A DNA stretch of 64,000 nucleotides, from the NCBI RefSeq assembly GCF_000455325.1, contig NZ_HG322951.1:1395300-1459299 (forward strand). Reading direction: 5' to 3'. Positions 47,260 to 55,520 of the stretch are shown in pieces. Origin of the DNA: Mycolicibacterium septicum DSM 44393 (GTDB lineage: Bacteria > Actinomycetota > Actinomycetes > Mycobacteriales > Mycobacteriaceae). Positions within the stretch are counted from its first letter, which is position 1. The number at the start of each line of letters is the position of its first letter. Position numbers and translations under genes: made by a program. The notes under the pieces were generated by a model. It ran no database searches. It saw only the letters and a program-made list of their open reading frames with translations, and was not told the DNA's origin.

Positions 47260-48684
47260 ATGGCCCCCGGCGAGGTCGTGGTGGTCGGCGCCGGTCCGAC
47301 CGGATTGATGCTGGCGTGTGAGCTCGCGCTCGGCGGAGCGCCGGTCACGGTGCTGGAGGAACGCACCTCTACGCCGAACATCACCCGGGCTTTTGCCGTG
47401 CATGCCCGGACCCTGGAAATGCTCGACGGCCGCGGGCTGGTCGATCAGTTGCTGAGCCGCGGAATCGAGGTGCACGAGGTGGCGCCGCCCGGCGGAGCCA
47501 CCCTGAATCTGCGGGAACTGCCGACCCGGTTCGGGATGGTGCTGATCGTTCCCCAGAGCGGCACCGAGCACGTGCTCGAGGCCAGGGCTGCGGAACTGGG
47601 CGTTCAGGTGCGCCGCGGCGCCGAGGTGGTGGGGCTGCGTCAGGACGGCCAGGGTGTCACCGTCGAGCTGGCGGGCGGCGAGAGCCTGGGCGCCGAGTAC
47701 GTGGTCGGCTGCGACGGCGCCCACAGCGCGGTGCGACGACTGGTCGGGATCGACTTCGTCGGCAAACAGTACGAGACACACATCCTGCTGGCCGACGTCC
47801 GGCTGGCCTCGCCGCCCGCGGAGACGCTGTTCGCCCGGACCGGGACCGAGGGCGTGGTGTTGTTCGTGCCGTTCGGCGACGGCTGGTTCCGCGCCATCGC
47901 GTGGGACCGGCTGCGCGAGCAGGCGCCGCTGGACGAGCCGGTGACGCTCGACGAGATGCGCGACGCGTTCACCCGCATCGCCGGCGACGACTTCGGCATG
48001 AGCGATATGCGGTGGAGTTCGCGGTTCCTCAGCGAGCGGCGCCAGGCCCGGCACTACCGGTCGGGCCGGGTGTTCCTGGCCGGCGACGCCGCACACGTGC
48101 ATTCCCCGCTGGGCGGGCAGGGCATGAACACTGGGCTCGGCGACGCATTCAACCTGGGCTGGAAGCTGGCGTCGGCGGTTCACGGGCAGGCGCCGTCGTG
48201 GCTGCTGGACAGTTACGAACGCGAGCGTCATCCCGTCGGCGCCGGCGTGCTCCGGTTGACCGATGCGTTCAACCAGATCGTGCTGAGCTCGGCCGCCTCG
48301 CGCCGGCTGCGGGTGCTCGCGTTGGGGACGGTGTTGCGGATACCCCGCGCCCGACGGTTCGTGGCCGAACGGCTCAGCGGTATCGGCATCGCCTATCCGC
48401 GGTCGAAGGACGAGGACTGGTTGGTCGGCCGCCGGATGGCCGATGTGGACTGCGGCGGGACCCGGCTCTACGAGCTGCTGCGCGCAGGCAAGTTCGTTCT
48501 CGTCACGGCTGAACCGGTCGACGTCGCCGGCTGCGATGTGGTGCAGGCGATCGACAACCGCCCCGAACTGCCCGATGCGGTGCTGGTCCGGCCGGACGGC
48601 TATGTGGCCTGGGCCAGCGAGCGGTTGCCGCATGCGGCCGAGGTGCGGGCGGCGATCCTGCACTGGATGTCCGCTGCTGGGTAG
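47260..48684 (+). CDS. class A FAD monooxygenase, rifampicin-monooxygenase-like
   Basis: A 474-residue aromatic-ring hydroxylase type flavoprotein. FAD motif GAGPTGLMLACEL near the N-terminus, the VVGCDGAHSAVRRLVGIDF (DG) motif, and GDAAHVHSPLGGQGMNTGLGDAFNLGWKLA (the GD motif) are all intact, with a thioredoxin-like C-terminal domain (VRPDGYVAWAS). Length and the whole layout resemble rifampicin monooxygenases (Rox/RIFMO) as I recall them, but many related polyketide or phenol hydroxylases share these motifs. Cofactor use would be FAD with NAD(P)H. It is monocistronic, divergent from the Mrp operon. Confidence 0.85.
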   Translation: MAPGEVVVVGAGPTGLMLACELALGGAPVTVLEERTSTPNITRAFAVHARTLEMLDGRGLVDQLLSRGIEVHEVAPPGGATLNLRELPTRFGMVLIVPQSGTEHVLEARAAELGVQVRRGAEVVGLRQDGQGVTVELAGGESLGAEYVVGCDGAHSAVRRLVGIDFVGKQYETHILLADVRLASPPAETLFARTGTEGVVLFVPFGDGWFRAIAWDRLREQAPLDEPVTLDEMRDAFTRIAGDDFGMSDMRWSSRFLSERRQARHYRSGRVFLAGDAAHVHSPLGGQGMNTGLGDAFNLGWKLASAVHGQAPSWLLDSYERERHPVGAGVLRLTDAFNQIVLSSAASRRLRVLALGTVLRIPRARRFVAERLSGIGIAYPRSKDEDWLVGRRMADVDCGGTRLYELLRAGKFVLVTAEPVDVAGCDVVQAIDNRPELPDAVLVRPDGYVAWASERLPHAAEVRAAILHWMSAAG

Positions 48685-48691
48685 GCCCACC

Positions 48692-49978
48692 TCAGAAGTA
48701 CCGCAGCCAGACGTACACCCAGGCCAGGGCGGTACTGAGCGCGGTGACCACGAGCCCGTACCGGGTGAACCGCCAGAAGCTGATCGGATGCCCGGCCCGC
48801 TTGGCGATGCCGATGGCCACCACGTTGGCGCTGGCCGCGATGGCGGTGCCGTTGCCGCTGAAACAGGCGCCGAGCGCGAACGCCCACCACAGCGCCTGGC
48901 CCGTCTGCGCCTCCGGGACCTGGGCCACCATGTCCTCCACCACCGGCGTCATCGTCGCGGTGTAGGGAATGTTGTCGACGAATGCGCCGACGATCGCCGA
49001 ACCGAACAGCAGCGCCGTCGCCGCCCCGAACCAGTTGTCGCCGAATGCCGATTCGGCCACCGACCCGAGCGCACCGATGACACCGGTGTGGACCAACCCG
49101 GCGACCATGACGAACAGCCCCATGAAGAACACCAAGGTGGGCCACTCGACCTCGGGCAGCACCTCGGCCACGTCGATGTCGGTGACCAGCAGCATCGCCC
49201 CGGCACCCAGCAGCGCGACGATCGACGGCGCCACGTGCAACACCGAATGCAGCGCGAACCCGACGATCACCAGGTTGAGCACCAGAAGCGAGCGGATCAG
49301 CAGGCGCTTGTCCTTGATCGCTCGTCGTTCCTGCAGGGCCATCACCTCGTCGATCTGCATCTGGTCGGCACGCAGGTCCCGGTGGAACAGCACCCGGGTG
49401 AACAGAACGAACAGCGCGAAGATGATGATCACGACCGGTGCCATGTGGATCAGGAAGTCGTTGAAGGTCAGGCCGGCGCGACTGCCGATGATGATGTTCG
49501 GCGGATCTCCGATCAGGGTGGCGGCGCCGCCGATGTTGGAGGCCAGCACCTCGGCGATCAGATAGGGCTGCGGCGGGATACGCAGCCGGTCGCAGATCAC
49601 CAGGGTCACCGGGGCGATCAGCAGGATGATGGTCACGTTGTCGAGCACCGGCGAGGCGAAGGCGGTGATCGCCATCAGCATGACCATCAGCCGGAACGGA
49701 TTGCCGCGGGAGCGCTTGGCGGCCCAGATCGCGAGGAAATCGAAGAGCCCGGTCTGCTTGATGACGCCGACGATGACCATCATCCCGAGCAGCAGGAAGA
49801 TGACGTTCCAGTCGATGCCCTGGTGCTCGGAGTGGAACACCTCGGCCCCGGGGATCAATCCGAGCAGGGCCATCAGGCCGGCAGCGACCAGGACGGTCTT
49901 GACCTTGTCGGCTCGTTCGGTGGCGATGAACCAGAAGGCGACGACGAAGATCGTCAGCGCCAGAACCGGAGCCAGCAC
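48692..49978 (-). CDS. ArsB/NhaD-type ion transporter (IT superfamily) permease
   Basis: A 428-residue permease with about 11 helices. Diagnostic stretches are ASPVLDNVTIILLIAPV and GAFVDNIPYTATMTPVV in the two inverted halves, and ATLIGDPPNIIIGSRAGLTFNDFL, the signature of the ArsB/P-protein branch. Relatives move arsenite, sodium or dicarboxylates; the Mrp operon next door makes a sodium/proton role attractive but unproven. It starts with GTG, 12 bases after the CBS gene, so the two form a unit. Confidence 0.88.
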   Translation of the reverse strand: MLAPVLALTIFVVAFWFIATERADKVKTVLVAAGLMALLGLIPGAEVFHSEHQGIDWNVIFLLLGMMVIVGVIKQTGLFDFLAIWAAKRSRGNPFRLMVMLMAITAFASPVLDNVTIILLIAPVTLVICDRLRIPPQPYLIAEVLASNIGGAATLIGDPPNIIIGSRAGLTFNDFLIHMAPVVIIIFALFVLFTRVLFHRDLRADQMQIDEVMALQERRAIKDKRLLIRSLLVLNLVIVGFALHSVLHVAPSIVALLGAGAMLLVTDIDVAEVLPEVEWPTLVFFMGLFVMVAGLVHTGVIGALGSVAESAFGDNWFGAATALLFGSAIVGAFVDNIPYTATMTPVVEDMVAQVPEAQTGQALWWAFALGACFSGNGTAIAASANVVAIGIAKRAGHPISFWRFTRYGLVVTALSTALAWVYVWLRYF

Positions 49979-49990
49979 GGGCTCAGGGGG

Positions 49991-50479
49991 TCAGTCGCCG
50001 GGCCCGGCGACCGCAAGGCTGGTCAGTAGCCGCTCGAGCGTGACGGCCCCGGTGAGCCGGCCGTTGCGGTCGACGACGGCGATGAGCGGACTGCGCTTGT
50101 TGGCCATCACGGTGGCGATCTCCAACAGCGTCGCGTCCGGCGTCACGGTCGCCGGCTTGGTCGCGGGCCCCGGGAGACAGTCACCGACCGTGAGCTTGCC
50201 CGGCCCGTGCCAGAACAGGTCGGCGTGAATCTCGTCGACTGTGCGGACCAGGGCCGGATCCTCTTGGTAGGACTCGGGAATCGCCAAGCGCAACACCTGA
50301 GTTCCCGGCAGCACCGCCACCGGGCGGTCGTCGTCATCGACGACTACCAGGCCGGGAAGCCGGTTGACCACCATCAGCTGGACGGCCTTCGAGACCGGGT
50401 CGTCGATCCGCACCGTCGGCAGGTGGGCCGCGATTTCATGTGCCTGCATGAGTTCGTTCCAATGCGTCGCTAGTGTCAT
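49991..50479 (-). CDS. tandem CBS-domain protein
   Basis: A 162-residue soluble protein with two CBS motifs ([31 protein letters not shown], and a second ending [23 protein letters not shown]). Such Bateman modules bind adenine nucleotides and often gate a partner transporter. It directly precedes the ArsB/NhaD-type permease on the same strand, so it is probably its regulatory subunit. Divergent from the sensor kinase gene across about 195 bases. Confidence 0.88.
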   Translation of the reverse strand: MTLATHWNELMQAHEIAAHLPTVRIDDPVSKAVQLMVVNRLPGLVVVDDDDRPVAVLPGTQVLRLAIPESYQEDPALVRTVDEIHADLFWHGPGKLTVGDCLPGPATKPATVTPDATLLEIATVMANKRSPLIAVVDRNGRLTGAVTLERLLTSLAVAGPGD

Positions 50480-50626
50480 CGTCCTCGTTCTCCGATCAAT
50501 TCGGGACGGCTGTGCGCAATGCCAGAGCCAGCTGGCGGTCCGATTTCATGTCGGCTCCGGTGGTGGCTGCCAGTGTGGGTGACCAGGGGGTGGGTGACCA
50601 TCGGGGCTGACACCCATTCCGCGGGG

Positions 50627-50650
50627 GGTGTTGCCTGTATGGACAACACC
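50627..50650. promoter_or_regulatory. inverted repeat upstream of the sensor kinase gene
   Basis: GGTGTTG (50627-50633) and CAACACC (50644-50650) are perfect arms around a 10-base spacer, 25 bases before the kinase GTG. It may be an operator or a leader hairpin affecting translation. The divergent region between the CBS gene and the kinase (50480-50675) shows nothing else clear. Confidence 0.4.
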
Positions 50651-50675
50651 GCTGGTCCCGGGTCACGCTGGTGGG

Positions 50676-51656
50676 GTGAAACCGGCGCGCACCCCGGCGG
50701 CCGCGTTGTTCCGTCGGGTTTTCCTGATCAACGGGTTGATCTTCACGCTGGGCACCCTGATCCTTGCGCTGTCCCCGGCCTCGGTGTCCTCACGGATAAA
50801 ACTCACCGAAATCCCAGTTTTGGTCGTAGGTTTGGCGATTATCCTGACTGCCAACGCACTTCTTCTGAGATCGAGTCTTGCCCCACTGGATCGGCTCGCC
50901 GCGTCAATGCGGCGAGTCGATCCGCCCAAGCGCAGCGACCGTGTCGACGGCCGTGACAGCGGCGATCTGCAGCACCTGATCGAGTCGTTCAACGCCATGC
51001 TCGATCGGTTGGAGACCGAACGGACCACCGCGAGCGCGTCGGCGTTGGCCGCCCAGGAGAACGAACGCCAGCGCATCGCACGGGAATTGCACGACGAGAT
51101 AGGCCAGACACTCACCGTCGCGCTGCTCACTCTCAAGCGCGCCGTCGATCGGGCCCCCGCCGCGATCCATGCTGAACTCGCCGACGCCCAGGAGATCGTG
51201 CGGGCCAGTCTCGACGAGGTCCGCGAGATCGCCCGACGGCTGCGCCCGGACGCTCTGGAGGACCTCGGGCTGCACAGTGCACTGAACGCGCTGTGCAACG
51301 ACTTCGCCCAGGCGTCCGGCATCGCCGTGGTCAAACACATTGCGCTGCAATCGGACCGGTTGAGGCCCGACGTCGAGCTGGTGTGCTACCGGATCGCCCA
51401 GGAGGGGCTGACCAATGTGGCGCGTCACTCCGGGGCGCGAAAGGTGTGGGTGGATCTGCACACCGGTGAAGGTGAACTCACGTTGCGGGTGGCCGACGAC
51501 GGCTGCGGCGGTATCGCGACCGAACCGATGCGGGAGGGCGCGGGCATCAACGGCATGCGTGAGCGGGCACTGTTGGTGAATGCCGCGCTGACGATCAGCT
51601 CACCGCCGGGTGGGGGCACCGAAGTGCGGTTGGTCATCCCGTTGCGGGGCGCCTGA
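50676..51656 (+). CDS. NarL-type sensor histidine kinase
   Basis: A 326-residue kinase. Two membrane helices (about 13-32 and 45-64) are joined by a loop of about 12 residues, so there is no extracellular sensor domain. A HAMP-like linker follows, then HisKA_3 with the phosphoacceptor His139 in RIARELHDEIGQT, and HATPase_c with VADDGCGG and GINGMRERA. GTG 50676 is chosen over an upstream ATG at 50628 that would run through the inverted repeat. It is followed one base later by its response regulator. The signal is unknown; membrane or intracellular sensing fits the short loop. Confidence 0.85.
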   Translation: MKPARTPAAALFRRVFLINGLIFTLGTLILALSPASVSSRIKLTEIPVLVVGLAIILTANALLLRSSLAPLDRLAASMRRVDPPKRSDRVDGRDSGDLQHLIESFNAMLDRLETERTTASASALAAQENERQRIARELHDEIGQTLTVALLTLKRAVDRAPAAIHAELADAQEIVRASLDEVREIARRLRPDALEDLGLHSALNALCNDFAQASGIAVVKHIALQSDRLRPDVELVCYRIAQEGLTNVARHSGARKVWVDLHTGEGELTLRVADDGCGGIATEPMREGAGINGMRERALLVNAALTISSPPGGGTEVRLVIPLRGA

Positions 51657-51657
51657 C

Positions 51658-52305
51658 ATGCCGGCCCGGATCCTGCTCGCCGATGATCACGCCCTGGTCC
51701 GTAGCGGGCTGCGGATGATCATCGATGCGGAATCCGATCTGCAGGTGGTGGCCGAGGCCGCCGACGGGCACGAGGCGCTGACCGCACTGGAAACGACGCC
51801 GGTGGACCTGGCGATCCTCGACATCGCGATGCCGCGGATGACCGGGTTGCAGGCCGCGCGTGAGATCAACCGGACTCATCCGAACGTGCGGATCCTGATC
51901 CTGTCGATGTACGACAACGAGCAGTATTTCTTCGAGGCGCTCAAGGCCGGGGCGTCGGGCTATGTGCTGAAGTCGGTGGCCGACCGCGATCTGCTCGAAG
52001 CCTGCCGGGCGACCATGCGCGGGGAGCCGTTCCTGTACGCCGGCGCGGTGACGGCGCTGATCCGTGACTATCTGCACCGGTCACGCCAGGGCGGTGAGTT
52101 GCCGGACACCATCCTCACGCCACGGGAGGAGGAGGTCCTCAAGTTGATCGCCGAGGGCTACTCGACCCGCGAGATCGCCGCGACACTGACCATCAGCGCC
52201 AAGACGGTGGACCGGCACCGGACCAACATCCTGGCCAAGCTCGGCCTGCGAGACCGGTTGGCGCTGACGCGCTACGCGATCCGCGCCGGGCTCATCGAAC
52301 CGTGA
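51658..52305 (+). CDS. NarL/LuxR-type response regulator
   Basis: A 215-residue regulator: receiver domain with acidic pocket (ADDH), phosphoacceptor Asp55 in LAILDIAMPRM, and Lys in GYVLKS; then a LuxR HTH (LTPREEEVLKLIAEGYSTREIAATLTISAKTVDRHRTNI). ATG 51658 lies one base after the kinase stop (TGACATG). Its targets are unknown; the nearest candidates are the CBS-permease unit and the kinase gene itself. The 3' end overlaps the convergent DUF1707 gene by 34 bases. Confidence 0.93.
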   Translation: MPARILLADDHALVRSGLRMIIDAESDLQVVAEAADGHEALTALETTPVDLAILDIAMPRMTGLQAAREINRTHPNVRILILSMYDNEQYFFEALKAGASGYVLKSVADRDLLEACRATMRGEPFLYAGAVTALIRDYLHRSRQGGELPDTILTPREEEVLKLIAEGYSTREIAATLTISAKTVDRHRTNILAKLGLRDRLALTRYAIRAGLIEP

Positions 52306-52721
52306 GCCCAGATCGGAATGGCATGTGACGCAACGCCGATGCCCCAGCCCATGATCGGCCAGACGGGCCAGAAGTACCAGCCGCCACCGCCGAACCCGAC
52401 GGCCATCCAGATGCCCAACATCAGCAGGGATCCGGCGACGTAGGCGGCGAGGTGGATCTTGACGCTCATCCGGGCGGCCCGCTGCTGGGCGGCGTGGCGT
52501 CGGGGATCGTGACGCCGCAGACGGTTGACGGGTAAGTCTTTGACGAGCGCATGTAGCTCGTCGGTGGTCTGGGCCCGGAACGCCGACTGCAGCCGATCCT
52601 CGTACTCGGGCATCGCCAGGTAGCCCTGGGTGAGGGCCTGGCCGAGATCGTTGGCAGTGCGTTCCCGCTCCCGGTCGCCGGCGCGGGCGGTTTCAACGGT
52701 GTGTAAGGCGGTGTCGGCCAT
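52272..52721 (-). CDS. DUF1707 and 2TM-domain membrane protein
   Basis: A 149-residue protein. The N-terminal DUF1707 domain (GDRERERTANDLGQALTQGYLAMPEYEDRLQSAF, about 15-68) is found at the start of many actinobacterial membrane proteins. The C-terminal half has two helices (VKIHLAAYVAGSLLMLGIWMAVGF; WYFWPVWPIMGWGIGVASHAI) like the 2TM domain. Function unknown. It has a good ribosome site (GGGAG) and a well-formed promoter with an overlying palindrome, so its expression is probably tightly controlled. Confidence 0.82.
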   Translation of the reverse strand: MADTALHTVETARAGDRERERTANDLGQALTQGYLAMPEYEDRLQSAFRAQTTDELHALVKDLPVNRLRRHDPRRHAAQQRAARMSVKIHLAAYVAGSLLMLGIWMAVGFGGGGWYFWPVWPIMGWGIGVASHAIPIWAHGSMSPARIA

Positions 52722-52738
52722 CTTGAACTCCCGTGAAT

Positions 52739-52786
52739 CTAGTCAGTGACTAGTTGAACTATCCCACCTGAACTTGTCAGCGTCAA
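52739..52786 (-). promoter_or_regulatory. sigma-A-like promoter with a perfect palindromic operator
   Basis: On the minus strand TTGACG (52781-52786) and GATAGT (52758-52763) are spaced by 17 bases, a good housekeeping promoter for the DUF1707 gene. Four bases downstream begins CTAGTCACTGACTAG (52739-52753), a 7+1+7 palindrome covering the expected transcription start. A repressor bound there would block initiation. The -35 overlaps the stop codon of the upstream SRPBCC gene. Confidence 0.65.
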
Positions 52787-53277
52787 GATGTAATTCCGCT
52801 TGCTTCCCGTTCGGCCAGATCGCGCAGGGTGAGCAGCTGTTTTCGCATCATTACGACGTCGCCCGCCGCCATCGCCCACCCGATGATCCGTGGACCGTCG
52901 AAGCGCACCCGCACGTGTAGCCGGGTGCCGCCGGTTTCGCTGCGCACGGCGTAGGTGACCGCAACCTTCCCGGACTGCAGCGTTACGTGTTCGCCGTCGA
53001 TGAATGAGCACAGCGTGAAAATCTGCATGAAGCGTTGGCCGGTGCGGAGCTGGGTCAGTTCCGGGTTCCGGCTGCGCGGACTGCGCCGGCCGAAGTTGTC
53101 GAGCAGGTCGTAGCTGTACGGTGCGACCCGTAGCTGGCAGAGCCAGCCGAACACCGTCGACACTGGCGCGTCGATGCTGATCGCCCGGTCGGCGCAGAGT
53201 GCGGTGACCTCGGTCAGGACGTCGCACGGCAGGGCGGCGTTGCGCTCCTGGGCCGTGGCGCCCCAGTTCAGGATCAC
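52783..53277 (-). CDS. SRPBCC-fold protein
   Basis: A 164-residue protein with the polyketide-cyclase/START-like (SRPBCC) pattern: RAISIDAPVSTVFGWLCQLRVAPYSYDLLDN at the start, a strand-rich middle (GKVAVTYAVRSETGGTRLHVRVRF) and a long C-terminal helix (KQLLTLRDLAERE). These proteins bind hydrophobic ligands in a cavity. GTG 53277 overlaps the stop of the upstream SRPBCC gene as GTGA, fixing the start; the frame is open to 53526. Function unknown. Confidence 0.75.
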   Translation of the reverse strand: MILNWGATAQERNAALPCDVLTEVTALCADRAISIDAPVSTVFGWLCQLRVAPYSYDLLDNFGRRSPRSRNPELTQLRTGQRFMQIFTLCSFIDGEHVTLQSGKVAVTYAVRSETGGTRLHVRVRFDGPRIIGWAMAAGDVVMMRKQLLTLRDLAEREASGITS

Positions 53278-53663
53278 GCCAGGACATCCGGGCGTGGGCG
53301 CAGTTGTCCCGCAATGCGTTTGAGGACCTGGCGCACCGCCACCGCGTGGCCGCCCGAGCCGATCACCAGGGCGCGGTAGATCTTGCCGTGGATACCCGGG
53401 AAGGCTGCCCAGGTTTGTGAGCGCACCCGGGTGCGATGCGGGCCGAGGTCGTCCAGCTCGAAGACCCACTCGTAGATCGAGAAGGGATGGCGACCCTTGA
53501 GGACCAGGCGTTCGCGCGGGGTGCACTCGCCGATCGCGAATCCGAATGGGGCGCGCGGTTCGGCGGGGTTACCGCACATCGCTCGCAGGACGGCGGCCCA
53601 TGTCGTGGCGGCGTCGGCGTCGACGGTTATGGCATGCTCATCGATATAGGGTAAACGTTCCAT
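53274..53663 (-). CDS. SRPBCC-fold protein
   Basis: A 129-residue SRPBCC-like protein beginning MERLPYIDEHAITVDADAATTWAAVLRAM, with FGFAIGECTPRERLVLKGRHPFSIYEWVFELDDLG and a C-terminal helix with RALVIGSGGHAVAVRQVLKRI. The reading frame is open upstream to 53885, but that part is antisense to the TetR gene; ATG 53663 begins the domain. It is divergent from TetR with 21 bases between start codons and is coupled to the next SRPBCC gene, so a repressor-target relation is likely. Confidence 0.75.
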   Translation of the reverse strand: MERLPYIDEHAITVDADAATTWAAVLRAMCGNPAEPRAPFGFAIGECTPRERLVLKGRHPFSIYEWVFELDDLGPHRTRVRSQTWAAFPGIHGKIYRALVIGSGGHAVAVRQVLKRIAGQLRPRPDVLA

Positions 53664-53684
53664 ATAGAAGGACTGTACTAGATC

Positions 53685-54266
53685 ATGGCGCCTCCGCGGA
53701 AGCATGAAACCGACGCGATTCTGGATGCGACGCGGGCGTTGGTGCTTGCCGAAGGACCAAGGGCGGCAAGCGTTGCGGCGATTGCCAAGGTCAGCGGGGC
53801 CCCGGCGGGCACGCTGTACCACCGGTTCGGCAATCGCAACGGGGTGCTGACGGCGGCCTGGCTCCGGGCGCTGGAGCGTTTTCAATCCCGCGCGATGGCG
53901 GCAACAGCGGACGACGCGGTGGAGGCGGCGGTTGCGATGGGCGTCGCTGCTGTGGACTTCGCCCGCGAGGTTCCCGAGGACGCCCGATTTCTGCTGACCA
54001 TCCGTCCGAGCGACCTGCTCGACGGCGCACCCGATGCGGAGTTCACTGCGACGCTGGCGGCGATGAACGTGCCACTCATCGAACGGTTACGCGAGTTGGC
54101 GCGTGGGATCTACGGCAATGACGATGCGCGCACGATGGATGCCATGTCCCGGGCGGTCGTCGATCTGCCCTATGCGATGGTGCGTCGGCATGCCAACGAT
54201 GCCGAGCTGCCGGCGTGGATGGAGGAGGACTTGGCCGATGCCATCCGGAAGTTGTTGACCAGGTAG
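53685..54266 (+). CDS. TetR family transcriptional regulator
   Basis: A 193-residue TetR repressor with HTH AAIAKVSGAPAGTLYHRFGNRNGVL (about residues 28-53) and an all-helical ligand domain. It is divergent from the SRPBCC pair across only 21 bases (53664-53684), so one regulator site must cover both promoters. A GAAGGA site lies 12-17 bases before the ATG, rather far. The ligand is unknown. It is convergent with the EspC-like gene, 10 bases away. Confidence 0.88.
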   Translation: MAPPRKHETDAILDATRALVLAEGPRAASVAAIAKVSGAPAGTLYHRFGNRNGVLTAAWLRALERFQSRAMAATADDAVEAAVAMGVAAVDFAREVPEDARFLLTIRPSDLLDGAPDAEFTATLAAMNVPLIERLRELARGIYGNDDARTMDAMSRAVVDLPYAMVRRHANDAELPAWMEEDLADAIRKLLTR

Positions 54267-54276
54267 GGGCTTCGGG

Positions 54277-54585
54277 TCAGCGCGGGTGCATCTGACCGTC
54301 GAGGTTGCCGCCCTCGTGTTGGTCGCTGCGGTCGTAGTCGGTGGCTGCCTTGTTCAGTTTGACCGATAGGTCGGTCGAGATCAGGTGCATCTTCCCGGCT
54401 GCTGCGCGGCGGGACAGTTCTGCAGACTTGAGCGCCATCGCGGTGGGGGAGCACACCAGGCCGTGTGTCTGGAAGACATGGCCCGCGGTTCCGTCCGGCG
54501 CCGACTGGGCTGTCTCGATCAGCGAGGCGGCTTGTCCCTGCACGGTTGCGGTCGAACGGATCTGGTCGGAAACAGTCAGTGTCAT
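54277..54585 (-). CDS. EspC/EspF-like ESX secretion-associated protein (DUF2580)
   Basis: A 102-residue protein of the EspC-like family (DUF2580): VSDQIRSTATVQGQAASLI, HGLVCSPTAMALKSAELSRRAAAGKMHLISTDLSVKLNKAATDYD. It carries a type VII secretion signal YxxxD as YDRSD (Tyr84, Asp88) after the helical part, as expected for substrates of ESX systems. Known relatives are co-secreted with EspA or EspE partners; its upstream neighbour is EspA/EspE-like. No ESX machinery gene is present in the window, so the exporter is encoded elsewhere. There is one free cysteine (Cys45). Confidence 0.82.
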   Translation of the reverse strand: MTLTVSDQIRSTATVQGQAASLIETAQSAPDGTAGHVFQTHGLVCSPTAMALKSAELSRRAAAGKMHLISTDLSVKLNKAATDYDRSDQHEGGNLDGQMHPR

Positions 54586-54630
54586 GCGAGGCTCTCTCGT
54601 CGGATTCGGGCGGGGCGATGGGGCGGGATG

Positions 54631-55461
54631 TCAGCTGCCGAAACCGCCACCCGGCAGCTCGGCATTCGAACCGATCGACTCGTATTGCGAGGCCAAGCTC
54701 CTGATCTTGCCCGCGTTGTCTCCGGAACGACTGGCCATTTGGTGAACCTGGATGGTGCCGGCGGGCACGGTGGCGGCGACGGCGGCAATCTCGATTCCCA
54801 GGGAAATCTCTGGACCGACAACGGGAATAGCTTTGGCGATCAGCGCCGGAACAATGCTCAGGCTCAGAACCGTCTGACATTTAGAGACGAATTCGCGCGT
54901 TTTGTCGACCTGGCCGGCTTCCTCGGCGATTACCTTTTGAAGGTCCTCATCCGTATGTGACATATCGGCGGCACGTGCTTGTTGTTCTTTGTTTCTATCG
55001 CTGTAAGCAGTCGACGCGTCACCCGTCCAGCCACCGGGTGGTGCGGACTTCAGCAGAGTGGAATGTGCATCCACAAAATGATTGGCGCCTTCGGTGAACC
55101 GTGCCCCGTCCTCAGGCCGGCCAAAACCCAACATGTTGCTTTCCATGGTCAAGGTGATGAGTCCGGCATTGATAATCGGTGTGCCGGCCCCCTTGGCGAA
55201 GTTCTTGAGGGACTGGGCAGAAGACGTAGCGCCCGATGCGGCCGCTGATTTGGCCAGCGCCGAAGCGCCTTCGGTTGCTACCTGTTGGCCGATCGCGAGC
55301 AAGTCGGATCCGATGCCTGCCATACCCCACGGCACGCTCGACTTCACGCCGTTCGCGTGGTCGGCAATGCCGAAAACGTAGTTGCCGTTGAGGTAATAGA
55401 AACTGCCTACACCCATACCAATATTCCGTTCGACTCGACCAGACTCGACCGAGCCTAACAC
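54631..55461 (-). CDS. EspA/EspE-like ESX-associated protein
   Basis: A 276-residue protein with the layout of the EspA/EspE family: N-terminal helical region, a WxG turn as GGWTGDASTAYSDRNKEQQARAADM (Trp145-Gly147), a helix of QKVIAEEAGQVDKTREFV, and a hydrophobic AKAIPVVGPEISLGIEIAAVAATVPAG stretch comparable with the IPVVG region in EspA. It is shorter than EspA because the long Ser/Gly-rich tail is missing; it ends soon after with GGGFGS. A second start at Met16 is possible. It is followed by the EspC-like gene. Confidence 0.75.
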   Translation of the reverse strand: MLGSVESGRVERNIGMGVGSFYYLNGNYVFGIADHANGVKSSVPWGMAGIGSDLLAIGQQVATEGASALAKSAAASGATSSAQSLKNFAKGAGTPIINAGLITLTMESNMLGFGRPEDGARFTEGANHFVDAHSTLLKSAPPGGWTGDASTAYSDRNKEQQARAADMSHTDEDLQKVIAEEAGQVDKTREFVSKCQTVLSLSIVPALIAKAIPVVGPEISLGIEIAAVAATVPAGTIQVHQMASRSGDNAGKIRSLASQYESIGSNAELPGGGFGS

Positions 55462-55520
55462 CGGTTCTATGCGGGTACCCGCACCAAATCGCGGGTGAAG
55501 CCGCAGGTCGGACGAGCTGG

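Noticed and set aside
48443..50029. 528-residue plus-strand open frame opposite the permease and CBS genes
   Set aside because: Composition is dominated by Asp/His/Gln/Arg, typical of antisense shadows; the minus-strand genes have clear families.
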